Of a stretch of DNA of 64,000 bases, positions 37,213 through 45,267 are shown in pieces (the first letter of the stretch is position 1; each line of letters starts with the position of its first letter). Both the position numbers and the translations under genes were made by a program. A model generated the notes under the pieces. It searched no databases. It saw nothing but the letters and a program-made list of their open reading frames with translations, and was not told where the DNA came from. This DNA comes from Gimesia maris (GTDB taxonomy: Bacteria > Planctomycetota > Planctomycetia > Planctomycetales > Planctomycetaceae), in contig NZ_CP042910.1 of NCBI RefSeq assembly GCF_008298035.1, positions 2,991,001 through 3,055,000 on the forward strand. The letters run 5' to 3'.

Positions 37213-37953
37213 GTGGCTGGAGATAATGAACGCATCAAACGAACTCTGGATTTACTAGGGGTCGGGCTCTATCCCATTATTGAAGAGGAAATGAAAGCCG
37301 TCTACAAGGACGACTGGATTGACCGGGCTAAAGAAAGCTTTCGTAATTCTCCACTGACCTCTCAACCTGAGGGCGATGCCATCAGGTGGGATGCCCACTC
37401 AACTCTGCTGATTTTGTGGGATCACTGGAATAGTGTTTTCCGCAACCGTCTGTCTCCCCTGGAGCGAAGTTTTGTTGGGGAGTTGCGAGAATATCGGAAC
37501 CGCTGGGCACATCAAAGTCAGATCAGCACCGATGATACTTTGCGGATCCTGGATACGGCGGCCCGACTGTTGCAGGCGACGGGAGCGACTCAGGAGGCCC
37601 GGCAACTACAGCGGGAACGGGATCAGCTGCTGCATCAAATCATGCAATATCAGGAGCAGATCGTCGTTGATTCTGAAGACCATCGTCGTGAACGGAAACG
37701 TGATGCCTTCATCTTTCTGGTCTGTGGTATTGCCATCGATCTGGGAATTTTCTTTTCTTATGGGACCGGCGGCCTGGCCATCCTGTTTGCAGTCTTCGTC
37801 GCAGCGGTCTTTGCGTTCCTGGCTTACCAGCGGTGGGTGACCCCAGATCGTCCCGCGTATGGTGCCCACGAATGTACCAATTGCGGGAAGATTATTTACG
37901 GCGAAAACTGTCCGTACTGCAGTGAAAATCTCCCGCCGAATCAGGCAGTGTGA
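37213..37953 (+). CDS. HEPN-like (Swt1-type) protein with membrane segments and C-terminal zinc ribbon
   Basis: The start is GTG at 37213; the ATG at 37210 is out of frame and closes at once, and a GGGGG purine run precedes it. The 246-residue protein has an N-terminal helical domain (about 1-115) ending R-N-R-W-A-H. This fits the R-x4-H motif of HEPN ribonucleases and the Swt1-like HEPN group. A Gln/Arg-rich coiled coil follows (about 118-160), then two hydrophobic helices (about 165-205), and a zinc ribbon C-T-N-C...C-P-Y-C near 221-237. HEPN domains often act as RNases in stress or defence. Membrane tethering plus a zinc ribbon is unusual. Catalysis is inferred from the motif only. Confidence 0.65.
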   Translation: MAGDNERIKRTLDLLGVGLYPIIEEEMKAVYKDDWIDRAKESFRNSPLTSQPEGDAIRWDAHSTLLILWDHWNSVFRNRLSPLERSFVGELREYRNRWAHQSQISTDDTLRILDTAARLLQATGATQEARQLQRERDQLLHQIMQYQEQIVVDSEDHRRERKRDAFIFLVCGIAIDLGIFFSYGTGGLAILFAVFVAAVFAFLAYQRWVTPDRPAYGAHECTNCGKIIYGENCPYCSENLPPNQAV

Positions 37954-37967
37954 GATTGAAAGCTGCT

Positions 37968-38330
37968 TCAGTCAACCCACTCGTCTGCCGGATCGAATTT
38001 GGGGAAGACGATATTGATGATTTTCATTGATCCGAGAGCACGGTGCCGTACTCCGGGGGGAATCACAATGGCCATCCCCGCATGGACGGGAATAATTTCA
38101 TCGTCCAACTGCATCTGCGCATCACTGCCACATTCGAGAAAGTAATAAGTTTCCGTCAGTTTTTTGTGATAATGCAGTTCTGCATCTTCTGAGATTTCGG
38201 TGACGTGCAAAGTGCCGGGAAATTCAGCGACGTCAGCAAAAGCCCGCCGCGCAGTACCACAGGGACAGGCTGTGCCCGGGATCTCTGCGAAATCGGCAAG
38301 ATGATATTTTTTCTGGGTCGATTCTGTCAT
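37968..38330 (-). CDS. Cupin-domain protein
   Basis: The ATG at 38330 (M-T-E-S-T) is chosen over an upstream start at 38435 that would overlap the neighbour's end with unlikely sequence. The 120-residue protein is a single cupin: motif 1 with L-H-Y-H-K and E-x-Y-Y-F, motif 2 with I-P-P-G-V-R-H. The His residues and Glu are plausible metal ligands. It lies 101 bases downstream of the TIGR00300 gene on the same strand. Small cupins cover dioxygenases, isomerases and sensors, so the reaction cannot be assigned. Confidence 0.8.
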   Translation of the reverse strand: MTESTQKKYHLADFAEIPGTACPCGTARRAFADVAEFPGTLHVTEISEDAELHYHKKLTETYYFLECGSDAQMQLDDEIIPVHAGMAIVIPPGVRHRALGSMKIINIVFPKFDPADEWVD

Positions 38331-38431
38331 TTCGAATATTCCAGTCGAGATCTTTGATTTGCTGTCTGAACTCTTTCGTCGCTTCAGTAACTTTCCCTGA
38401 TTATAACGGGTTGTCAGGGAAAGCAAAACGT

Positions 38432-39706
38432 TCATTCTGTTTTATTGATTTCGTGCAGCAGAACACGCAGGAACGGCTCGACATCAGTGACGAGTCCGAC
38501 GGTCTGAAATGTGCCACGATCGGCCAGTTTGGTGACGGTGGCCGGGTTAATGTCAACACAGACGACTTTCACGCTGGCCGGCAGCAGATTCCCTACCGCA
38601 ATGGAATGCAGTGTGGTAGCGATCATCAGGCAGAACGAGACGTCCTGTACCAGTTCACGCATCTGGTGCTGTGCCTCAATGGTATCCGTGATGACATCCG
38701 GCAGCGGTCCATCATCGCGGATACTGCCGGCCAGCAGGAAGGGAACCTGATTCTTAATGCACTCATACATAATACCGGAATTCAGTACTTTCTGATCGAC
38801 GGCATTCTGGATGCTGCCCAGGCGGCGAATGCGGTTGATGGAACGCAGGTGATGCTCGTGTCCTTCTTCACTGGAACCGCCGTGTTCCATGGAAATGCCC
38901 AGGCTTGTGCCATAAAAGGATTCCTCTATATCGTGAGTGGCGAGCGCGTTACCGGCGAACAGCAGATTCACATAGCCTTCCCGAATCAGCTGGCTGAAGT
39001 GATCTCTGCTTCCGGTATGCACGACAGCGGGGCCGGCGACTACCAGAATTTTACCATTTCCCTTTCGTGCCCTCCGCATTTCAGAGGCAATTTCTCTCAC
39101 GGTTACCCCTTTGGGTTTTTCGCTGGAGACTGTGCTGTTCATGAATGAGAATCCGGAAACCTCCGGTGTACTTCTCTCTGTGGGCAGAACCCGTGTACCT
39201 CGATTTCCAATCACCACGAGTTCTCCCTGTTTGACATCCGCCATCGGCAGGCAGTGGGCCGACTTTCTGTCCGGACTGACGACGACGCCGCAATCCATTT
39301 CCTGTAACTCAACGGGAATCCACTCTTCCGCGATACGGATTTCCGTCTTCTGATTGGTACTGCAGTAAAACCCTTCCGGAAAGGCACCATTCATGTCAGC
39401 TGGTTCCAGAATACAGTCATGCTGCTCGATGGGAACGGCGCCGTGCTGGGCGATTTGTGTCAGGATTTTCTGCAGAGTGGCATCATCCGGTGCCGAGACT
39501 TTAATCTGCGCCCGACTGCTGTCTGTCCGCAGTTGACCGATGGAAATATCATCAATGGCAAAGTCTCCGCCCAGTACGGTAATCTCATCCAGAATCTTTG
39601 GCAGCAGCAGGCTGTCGATAATGTGACCCTGTAGTTCAATCTCTTCACTGAATCGGGCGGATTCCCCGGGTTGTTCTTGAGGAGAATGGGTAGATCGATT
39701 GTCCAT
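38432..39706 (-). CDS. TIGR00300 family protein (archaeal-type ornithine cyclodeaminase-like)
   Basis: The 424-residue protein matches the pattern I know as TIGR00300 or LOR/SDH: an N-terminal G-H-I-I-D-S-L-L-L-P domain, a central region with C-G-V-V-V-S-P, and a C-terminal Rossmann-like part with V-A-G-P-A-V-V-H-T-G and I-A-T-T-L-H-S-I-A-V-G-N. A methanogen member was shown to be an ornithine cyclodeaminase, and the domain forms the C-terminal half of cyanobacterial arginine dihydrolase fusions. Here it stands alone, without the dihydrolase. It probably converts ornithine to proline with NAD. That reaction is inferred from the family, not shown by this sequence. Confidence 0.75.
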   Translation of the reverse strand: MDNRSTHSPQEQPGESARFSEEIELQGHIIDSLLLPKILDEITVLGGDFAIDDISIGQLRTDSSRAQIKVSAPDDATLQKILTQIAQHGAVPIEQHDCILEPADMNGAFPEGFYCSTNQKTEIRIAEEWIPVELQEMDCGVVVSPDRKSAHCLPMADVKQGELVVIGNRGTRVLPTERSTPEVSGFSFMNSTVSSEKPKGVTVREIASEMRRARKGNGKILVVAGPAVVHTGSRDHFSQLIREGYVNLLFAGNALATHDIEESFYGTSLGISMEHGGSSEEGHEHHLRSINRIRRLGSIQNAVDQKVLNSGIMYECIKNQVPFLLAGSIRDDGPLPDVITDTIEAQHQMRELVQDVSFCLMIATTLHSIAVGNLLPASVKVVCVDINPATVTKLADRGTFQTVGLVTDVEPFLRVLLHEINKTE

Positions 39707-39938
39707 GAGTGCTCATCCCTGCCAGGTGTTTTCGATAAAAAATTTAATGCGAAGCGACGCATTTCTGCCAGTAGTCTTTGATTGTTTTCTTCTATTTTAC
39801 GTTTTCCGGATTAAAAACATACAGACAAAATATTGTTTTGAGTCATGACTATCATATTCCCAGCTGACTTTTTACTATTTTGCAGACAGATCGAATCATA
39901 AATCCCGAAAACCGTACAGGAGCAGGAGTTTGCCCTTT

Positions 39939-41045
39939 ATGTATCTGGCTGCGGAGCCGCTCGAATTTTTGCGAATCTTTATTGGACTGGATGCGCCTGC
40001 GTCAATTCTCTATTGCAGTTTATTAATTCTGCTGGGAATGCTCAGTATTACCAAAGGAGGGGATCTGTTTACGGACAGCTCTGTTGAGATCGCCAGGCTG
40101 ACACGAATTCCCCCAGTGATTATCGGGGCAACGATCGTCAGTATGTCGACCACGTTTCCGGAGCTGATGGTGTCGGTCACGGGTACTCTGGCAGGCAAAG
40201 GTGATCTGGCAGTGGGGAACGCGTTGGGATCCTGTTTGTGTAACATCGGTCTGATCATTGGTTCCTGTGCCTTATTGAAAGGTTATCTCTCCCGAAAAAG
40301 AAAAACCGAGAGCGGAATCCCGGTTTCACGGCTCACCATTGTAGGGCCTGGCTTTTTTATGCTGTTTTCCGGAGTTCTCGTCTGGGTCTTCAGCCTGTTC
40401 TCAACAGGTGGTGCGGTCACACAGACGGGTGCACCAGCTGAATTTGCGATTGCGCGCTGGCAGGCAGTGATTTTGTTATGTGTTCTGGCTGCTTATATCC
40501 TGTTTTCGCTGAGAGTAGCGATGGCTTCACGTCATGATTTCGGTGAAGAACAGGAATTACCGCCCCTGATTGAAAACCAGATCGCTTATTTTTTCAAGCT
40601 CGCATTGATGTTTTTTTGTGGTGCCTGTCTGGTAGTGCTGGGAAGCCGACTGCTGGTCACGAACGCCGTAGTGGTAGCCCGGTATTTTGAGGTTTCTGAG
40701 TTATTGATTGGTCTGACAATTCTGGCCATTGGTACTTCGCTGCCTGAATATACAATTTCCGTTCTGTCGATTATCAAAGGTCACGGTGCCCTGGGAACCG
40801 GGAATATCATCGGGGCCAACGTACTGAATATCAATATGGTTATCGCGATTTGTGCCCTGATTCACCCCTTACCCATTCAGCGGCAGACCGTCATCCTGGA
40901 TGGTCCTGTTGTGATTCTGCTGATTGTGGCAATGCTGGGGCTGGCGTGGAGGAAAAAGCGGATCTCTACTGCCAGTGGGGCTGTACTGCTTGCGATTTAT
41001 GTCGGGTATCTACTGCTGGCAACATTCTGCTTCGCCAGCAGCTAG
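39939..41045 (+). CDS. Sodium/calcium exchanger family membrane protein
   Basis: The ATG at 39939 is preferred over a TTG at 39930, because the AGGAG site ends at 39928, ten bases before the ATG but only one before the TTG. The 368-residue protein has about ten hydrophobic helices and two inverted alpha-repeats: S-T-T-F-P-E-L with G-N-A-L-G-S, and G-T-S-L-P-E-Y with G-N-I-I-G-A-N-V. These are the ion-binding motifs of the CaCA superfamily (YrbG-like). It should exchange Ca2+ for Na+ or H+ at the cytoplasmic membrane. AGTCATGACT, a perfect palindrome, lies about 90 bases upstream (39841-39850). The stop TAG lies within the first bases of repeat C. Confidence 0.88.
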   Translation: MYLAAEPLEFLRIFIGLDAPASILYCSLLILLGMLSITKGGDLFTDSSVEIARLTRIPPVIIGATIVSMSTTFPELMVSVTGTLAGKGDLAVGNALGSCLCNIGLIIGSCALLKGYLSRKRKTESGIPVSRLTIVGPGFFMLFSGVLVWVFSLFSTGGAVTQTGAPAEFAIARWQAVILLCVLAAYILFSLRVAMASRHDFGEEQELPPLIENQIAYFFKLALMFFCGACLVVLGSRLLVTNAVVVARYFEVSELLIGLTILAIGTSLPEYTISVLSIIKGHGALGTGNIIGANVLNINMVIAICALIHPLPIQRQTVILDGPVVILLIVAMLGLAWRKKRISTASGAVLLAIYVGYLLLATFCFASS

Positions 41046-41138
41046 ACTGTGTCCCATTTTAACTGTAGCGTCTGCAAAATCATCGGTGCCGAATAGAATC
41101 GATCGGCAGACGTGATGCTCAAATATGATGCACTCTCG
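41042..41138 (+). repeat. Palindromic intergenic element, copy C
   Basis: This 97-bp member begins CTAGACTGTGTCC and ends GATGCACTCTCG. The inner arms are CGTCTGC and GCAGACG, whereas the other copies have CGTCTC and GAGACG. The base change in one arm is matched by the complementary change in the other, which supports a conserved hairpin. Bases 41043-41045 are the TAG stop of the cation exchanger gene. The following bases to 41414 hold no clear gene. Confidence 0.85.
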
Positions 41139-41414
41139 CGGCTTTTCCGGCGTGGAAATGCATGTTTGCTGAAATTGACCGCATACTCGTTGGGCTGCCA
41201 GATCTTGATCCGCTGTCAATTCCGGATTGACGGACCACTGGTCTTTTGGCTTCTATTGAGTATAGGCTTGATTCACAAACCAAAATAAGAATATGATGTC
41301 TTGCTTAGCTTTGTTTCTTTTGGAGAGTTCACTATAGACCGATCAGGTCATCCTCTTGAGCTCACTGGATGTTCTCGTTTATCAGTTTTTCCCAGAATCA
41401 GTAATGTTCCCGAT

Positions 41415-42404
41415 ATGGTCAGAATTGGAATTATAGGGCTAGGCCCATATTGGGAACAGCGCTATGAACCTGCTTTGCGAATGATGGATCAGCGTATCCA
41501 GATCAAGGCAGTCTACGATCCGGTTCGCAGTCGTGCAGAACAGGTCGCTGCACAATGGGATGCGGCAGTCGTTTCAGGAATCGGCTGCCTGGCGACTCGA
41601 TATCCGCTGGATGCATTTTTACTGTTACATTCCGACTGGATGAATCATTACCCGTTGACCATTCTCAGCCAGCAGCACCGCCCGGTCTACATTGCCGGCA
41701 GCCTGGGGGAAGACCTGGAACTGCTGGAAATGATTCACGCCCGGGCCACCGAACAGCTGGTAACTCTGATGCCCGAGTTCAGCCGACGTTACTGCCAGGC
41801 AACCAGCCGTCTGTTTGAACTGGTCGTCACACAGCTGGGAAATCCAGTTTCGATTCAGCTGGAAACCTGCTGCCCTGCCGATGATCAGCAGGTGGAAGTT
41901 CCCGGTCAGAAAAATGAGACCGATTTTCTAGTCGGATTAATGGACTGGTGCTGTTATGTGATGCGCACCAGGCCGGTTCGCGTGGAGACAACTCTACAGT
42001 CCGATTCGAGCGATCGCTCTGAAGATTATCGGCAGATAAAAATTGAATTTCTACCAGATCCGGTGACCGCAGTGGAGCGGGTTGCCTTGATCAAAATTAA
42101 AACCCATCAACGCGAGATGGAACCGCTTTTTCCCCGGCATCTGATCCAGTGTCGCAATGGGCAGGCTGAATTTCATTCCCCGGATGAAATCCACTGGGAG
42201 AATGCTTCACAGTCTATTACAGAGTCGTTAAAAAGTGATCGACGGGAACTGGAAGTGATGTTAGATCATTTCTGCCGCCGAGCCGTAGGCGGAATTATCC
42301 CTGTCGCGAACATTAGAGACGTCTGCCAGGCGATTCAACTGGTACGACTTTCGCGTGCCAGTCTGGAGGCGGGAAAACCGCTTGATTTTACCGCAGCGAA
42401 ATAA
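41415..42404 (+). CDS. Divergent Gfo/Idh/MocA-type oxidoreductase
   Basis: The ATG at 41415 (M-V-R-I-G-I-I-G-L-G) is preferred over a TTG at 41301, since the Rossmann fold begins directly after it. The 329-residue protein has the dinucleotide loop G-L-G-P-Y-W and an Asp after the second strand (V-Y-D-P-V-R-S-R-A), and it is the expected length. The usual E-K-P motif after the fourth strand is replaced by I-A-G-S-L-G-E-D, so the catalytic lysine seems absent and activity is doubtful. It may be a sugar-derivative oxidoreductase relative or a non-catalytic member. It runs toward the xer gene with 22 bases between stops. Confidence 0.7.
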   Translation: MVRIGIIGLGPYWEQRYEPALRMMDQRIQIKAVYDPVRSRAEQVAAQWDAAVVSGIGCLATRYPLDAFLLLHSDWMNHYPLTILSQQHRPVYIAGSLGEDLELLEMIHARATEQLVTLMPEFSRRYCQATSRLFELVVTQLGNPVSIQLETCCPADDQQVEVPGQKNETDFLVGLMDWCCYVMRTRPVRVETTLQSDSSDRSEDYRQIKIEFLPDPVTAVERVALIKIKTHQREMEPLFPRHLIQCRNGQAEFHSPDEIHWENASQSITESLKSDRRELEVMLDHFCRRAVGGIIPVANIRDVCQAIQLVRLSRASLEAGKPLDFTAAK

Positions 42405-42426
42405 TGTTCAGACTGATCAATCCGAC

Positions 42427-43368
42427 TTATTTTTTCGAGCGTTGCGCGTGTGGGTGTGCTTTTTCATAGGTTTCAAGCAGACGCTTGGTACTGACATGCG
42501 TATAAATCTGAGTGGTCGTCAGGCTCTTATGCCCCAGAAGTTCCTGCACGCTGCGTAAATCTGCTCCGCCATCCAGCAGATGTGTGGCAAAAGTGTGTCT
42601 CAAGGTGTGAGGGCTGGTTTTTTTGTCCAGTCCGGTCTGCAGGAGATACTTTTCCAGCATCCGTCCGACACTTCGCGAAGTTAGCCTGGTTTTCAGACGA
42701 TTGAGAAACAGGGCATCGGAATCGGGATGAGCGCCCGGTTTGGCTTCGCGCTCTTCCAGCCAGTGTGTTAAAGCTTTGGCGGCGAAACTACCAATGGGTG
42801 CGATGCGTTCTTTCCGCCCTTTACCCAGGACGCGAATGATGTTGGCATCCTGGTCCCAGTCACTCACGTTTAATGCCACCAGTTCAGAAACACGCAGTCC
42901 GGCAGAATAGAGCGTTTCCAGAATCGCCCGGTCGCGCAGACCCATTTTCTGATTGGCCGGCGGTGCTTCGAGTAACGTTCCAATCTGATCGGTGGTTAAA
43001 AAATGAGGTAATTTTCTACCCGTCCGCGGCGTGCGAAGCGGTTTGGCGGGATTGGTTTTCGAGTACCCTTCCCGGCAGCAGTAGCGGAAAAAACTGCGGA
43101 GGCAGGCCAGACGCCTGGCAATTGTCGTTTTTTCGTACTGGCATTCATGCAGATACGCAACGTACCGTCTGAGTTCACTGATTCCGATCTGATCGGGAGG
43201 GAGTAACGCTCCTTCGTATTCAGTGAGATATTCCACCAGGCTTTCCAGATCTTCCGCGTAAGACTTCAAAGTCAGGTCTGAAGAATTTCTTTCGATTTGC
43301 AGATATCGCAGAAAGTGGTCAATCGCATCATGAAGGTCGATCGACCTGACTGCTTGCGAAGAGATCAT
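42427..43368 (-). CDS. Tyrosine recombinase XerC/XerD
   Basis: The 313-residue protein has the N-terminal SAM-like core-binding domain (about 12-100) and a C-terminal catalytic domain. The catalytic set is complete: Arg in G-L-R-V-S-E-L, Lys in [22 protein letters not shown], and Tyr in T-T-Q-I-Y-T-H-V. Length and motifs match chromosomal XerC/XerD, which resolve dimers at dif near cell division, rather than phage integrases. No attachment sites or mobile genes are seen near it. XerC and XerD cannot be separated from sequence alone. Confidence 0.9.
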   Translation of the reverse strand: MISSQAVRSIDLHDAIDHFLRYLQIERNSSDLTLKSYAEDLESLVEYLTEYEGALLPPDQIGISELRRYVAYLHECQYEKTTIARRLACLRSFFRYCCREGYSKTNPAKPLRTPRTGRKLPHFLTTDQIGTLLEAPPANQKMGLRDRAILETLYSAGLRVSELVALNVSDWDQDANIIRVLGKGRKERIAPIGSFAAKALTHWLEEREAKPGAHPDSDALFLNRLKTRLTSRSVGRMLEKYLLQTGLDKKTSPHTLRHTFATHLLDGGADLRSVQELLGHKSLTTTQIYTHVSTKRLLETYEKAHPHAQRSKK

Positions 43369-43437
43369 GTTACATTCAAAATCGTCTGGTGGTCATAGTG
43401 GAGCGAATTCACGTAAGGAGATTTTACCGTGTTCGCA

Positions 43438-43668
43438 TCAGGCCGTTTTACGCAGGCGACCTGATTGTTCCTCGAGTTCTGCTTCCCGCCGAAGTTTACG
43501 AACTTTCTGGCTCATGACAGCCGCGTCATACCAGGTAAAACTCAAGTCTGTGTCAGCCGCATATTGCCCGAGTGTCTGCAGCATCTGTGAAGAACTTGCA
43601 TCATCGTAGAGAAACACATAACGTTCGGAATCTTTAACTAACGCAACGACATTCATTTGTTGTTTCAC
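43438..43668 (-). CDS. Small protein of unknown function
   Basis: I do not recognise this 76-residue protein. A GTG start at 43668 is preferred, because an AAGGA site lies 8 bases upstream of it; the ATG four codons later and an upstream start at 43734 fit less well. The N-terminal half is beta-rich with Y-V-F-L-Y-D-D, a middle segment reads D-L-S-F-T-W-Y-D-A, and the C-terminal third is a charged helix (K-V-R-K-L-R-R-E-A-E-L). No signal or membrane segment is seen. It lies between xer and the lipoprotein gene on the same strand. The good ribosome site supports it as a real gene. Confidence 0.6.
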   Translation of the reverse strand: MKQQMNVVALVKDSERYVFLYDDASSSQMLQTLGQYAADTDLSFTWYDAAVMSQKVRKLRREAELEEQSGRLRKTA

Positions 43669-43773
43669 TGTAGCAGTCCTTTGTTTATCGTCAGAGCACT
43701 GGAATCTAAGACTGGATAGGTTGGGAGTGCTCATAAAACCGCAATAGTAAATATCGGCTTCTGAGCGGTGGGA

Positions 43774-44967
43774 TTATCGATATTTTCTTACTTTGAAGAT
43801 GATCTGACGCTCAGCTTGTCCGCCGTGCAGTGTTAACATCTCTAGAATCATTAAATGTGATGTAAACCGTATAAAGTCCTCACTCCGGTGCAGATAGGCT
43901 TCCCAGCCACCACTGCGGCGGTCTCCACTGACTTCGAGATAATCACGTAAGTGTGCTACCAGAGCCGCGTCCGCACCATCGAAGAGACGTGTATACGACA
44001 TGAAAGGCTGGCGGGGATCATACGTTCCGACCTGAGTGGGAGGACAGTAGTCTTCTAACTGCTTCACAACCGAAGTATTATTTTGAGGCGGGAGGGGAGA
44101 AACGGAGAGTTTCGGTTTCGGAGCAGCGAGAGTTTCCTGCCCTGCCCCGACTTTTGTTTGTGAATCAGCAGGCAAAGGAGCGTGCAGTGGGGCGTTGAGG
44201 GACTGTGAACCCTGATTGGCTTGTGCAGCAGCTTGAATGATTCCGGTTTGATTCTGTGTGTAAGGCCAGGAGTCAAGCGAATCCGTTGACTGGCCTCGGA
44301 TCACCGTATTCACACCGGCAGGTGGTTCAGAGAGATCAACTGGACAGCCTTCAGGGCAGTCCATCATACCCGTTTTATGGAGCTCTTTTTCTGCTTTTCG
44401 GATTTCTTTTTTCTCAATATGACCAGCATGCCTGAGTTCTTTATTCAGTTGATGCTCTTCCTGTCTCATTTCCCGGGCTGCGACGCGATCCATTTTGAAC
44501 ATCTTGTTCCACATTGATGTTTCTGCGTGCCGCTCTTCTACCATGAGAGGCATTCCCGGGATGAACTCCTGAGAATGGGGAGAATACCAGGAGACCTGCA
44601 TCCCAATGCGGGGCGGATAATAGGGTGAGTAATCTGTAATTGCACCGATGACAACCGCATCCACGTTCAGAATTTTGGCCAGTTTCAGCACATCATCCGG
44701 ATTGTTCATCTGCAGTTGATTTTCCACCATCGCGACTTCAGCGACTCCCAGAGGTAATACCTGAAATCCTGGTACTTTCTGGAGTTCTGAGTAATAGGCG
44801 AGCGCAAAGCGGCGGCCGTCGACATCCGGTTCCTGACTCAGATTAAAAAATGGGACCAGGGCCACAGTTTTAAGTCTGGGATTGGGATTGGTGACCGAAG
44901 TGTGCATAATTACACACCCAGACAGGCTGCCAAAGCAGATCAGCATTAATAATATGCGTGTCAGCAC
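43774..44967 (-). CDS. Predicted lipoprotein of unknown function
   Basis: The 397-residue protein has a lipoprotein signal peptide with lipobox L-S-G-C (Cys18). Residues 30-125 (V-A-L-V-P-F-F-N-L-S-Q-E; V-D-A-V-V-I-G-A-I-T-D-Y) look like the TolB-N/CsgG-related or GNA1162-like fold of envelope lipoproteins. The middle (about 155-200) is a charged helix rich in K/E/H. A Pro/Gln-rich linker follows, and a conserved-looking C-terminal domain (about 310-397). It is probably anchored in a membrane facing the periplasm. The exact role is unknown. Confidence 0.7.
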   Translation of the reverse strand: MLTRILLMLICFGSLSGCVIMHTSVTNPNPRLKTVALVPFFNLSQEPDVDGRRFALAYYSELQKVPGFQVLPLGVAEVAMVENQLQMNNPDDVLKLAKILNVDAVVIGAITDYSPYYPPRIGMQVSWYSPHSQEFIPGMPLMVEERHAETSMWNKMFKMDRVAAREMRQEEHQLNKELRHAGHIEKKEIRKAEKELHKTGMMDCPEGCPVDLSEPPAGVNTVIRGQSTDSLDSWPYTQNQTGIIQAAAQANQGSQSLNAPLHAPLPADSQTKVGAGQETLAAPKPKLSVSPLPPQNNTSVVKQLEDYCPPTQVGTYDPRQPFMSYTRLFDGADAALVAHLRDYLEVSGDRRSGGWEAYLHRSEDFIRFTSHLMILEMLTLHGGQAERQIIFKVRKYR

Positions 44968-45105
44968 CAGAAAGTTCCCGTGGGATGAAGATAGAAATAA
45001 TCGATATCAACGTTATCGGCATAACCGGTAGAGTAACTTCAATAAGAAATGTTTAAGTAGATCCCCTATATTTACTTTTACAGTAAATTCCCTGTTTTCA
45101 GCTGG

Positions 45106-45201
45106 TTAGGCTGTGTCCCGTTTTGCTGTAGCGTTTCCAAAACCATTTGGAGCGAGTCAAAGAGATCGACTGATGCCATGGTTAACTGTGATGCGTGCTA
45201 G
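45106..45201 (+). repeat. Palindromic intergenic element, copy D
   Basis: This 96-bp member begins TTAGGCTGTGTCC and ends GATGCGTGCTAG, so both outer TA dinucleotides are intact. The inner arm pair GCGTT / GATGC keeps pairing through G-U-type differences. It lies in the divergent region between the lipoprotein and dus genes, with a small AT-rich hairpin (45070-45088) beside it. It ends 66 bases before the dus start and does not touch a coding region. Confidence 0.82.
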
Positions 45202-45267
45202 AACCTGAGAGAATCTCAAAGGGGGCATTTGCAGACTCTGGCTTGACTGATAAAATGCGTTGAGTTA

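Noticed and set aside
42427-43368. Phage or integrative-element integrase
   Set aside because: Length and motifs match chromosomal XerC/XerD, and no phage genes, tRNA target or direct repeats are nearby.
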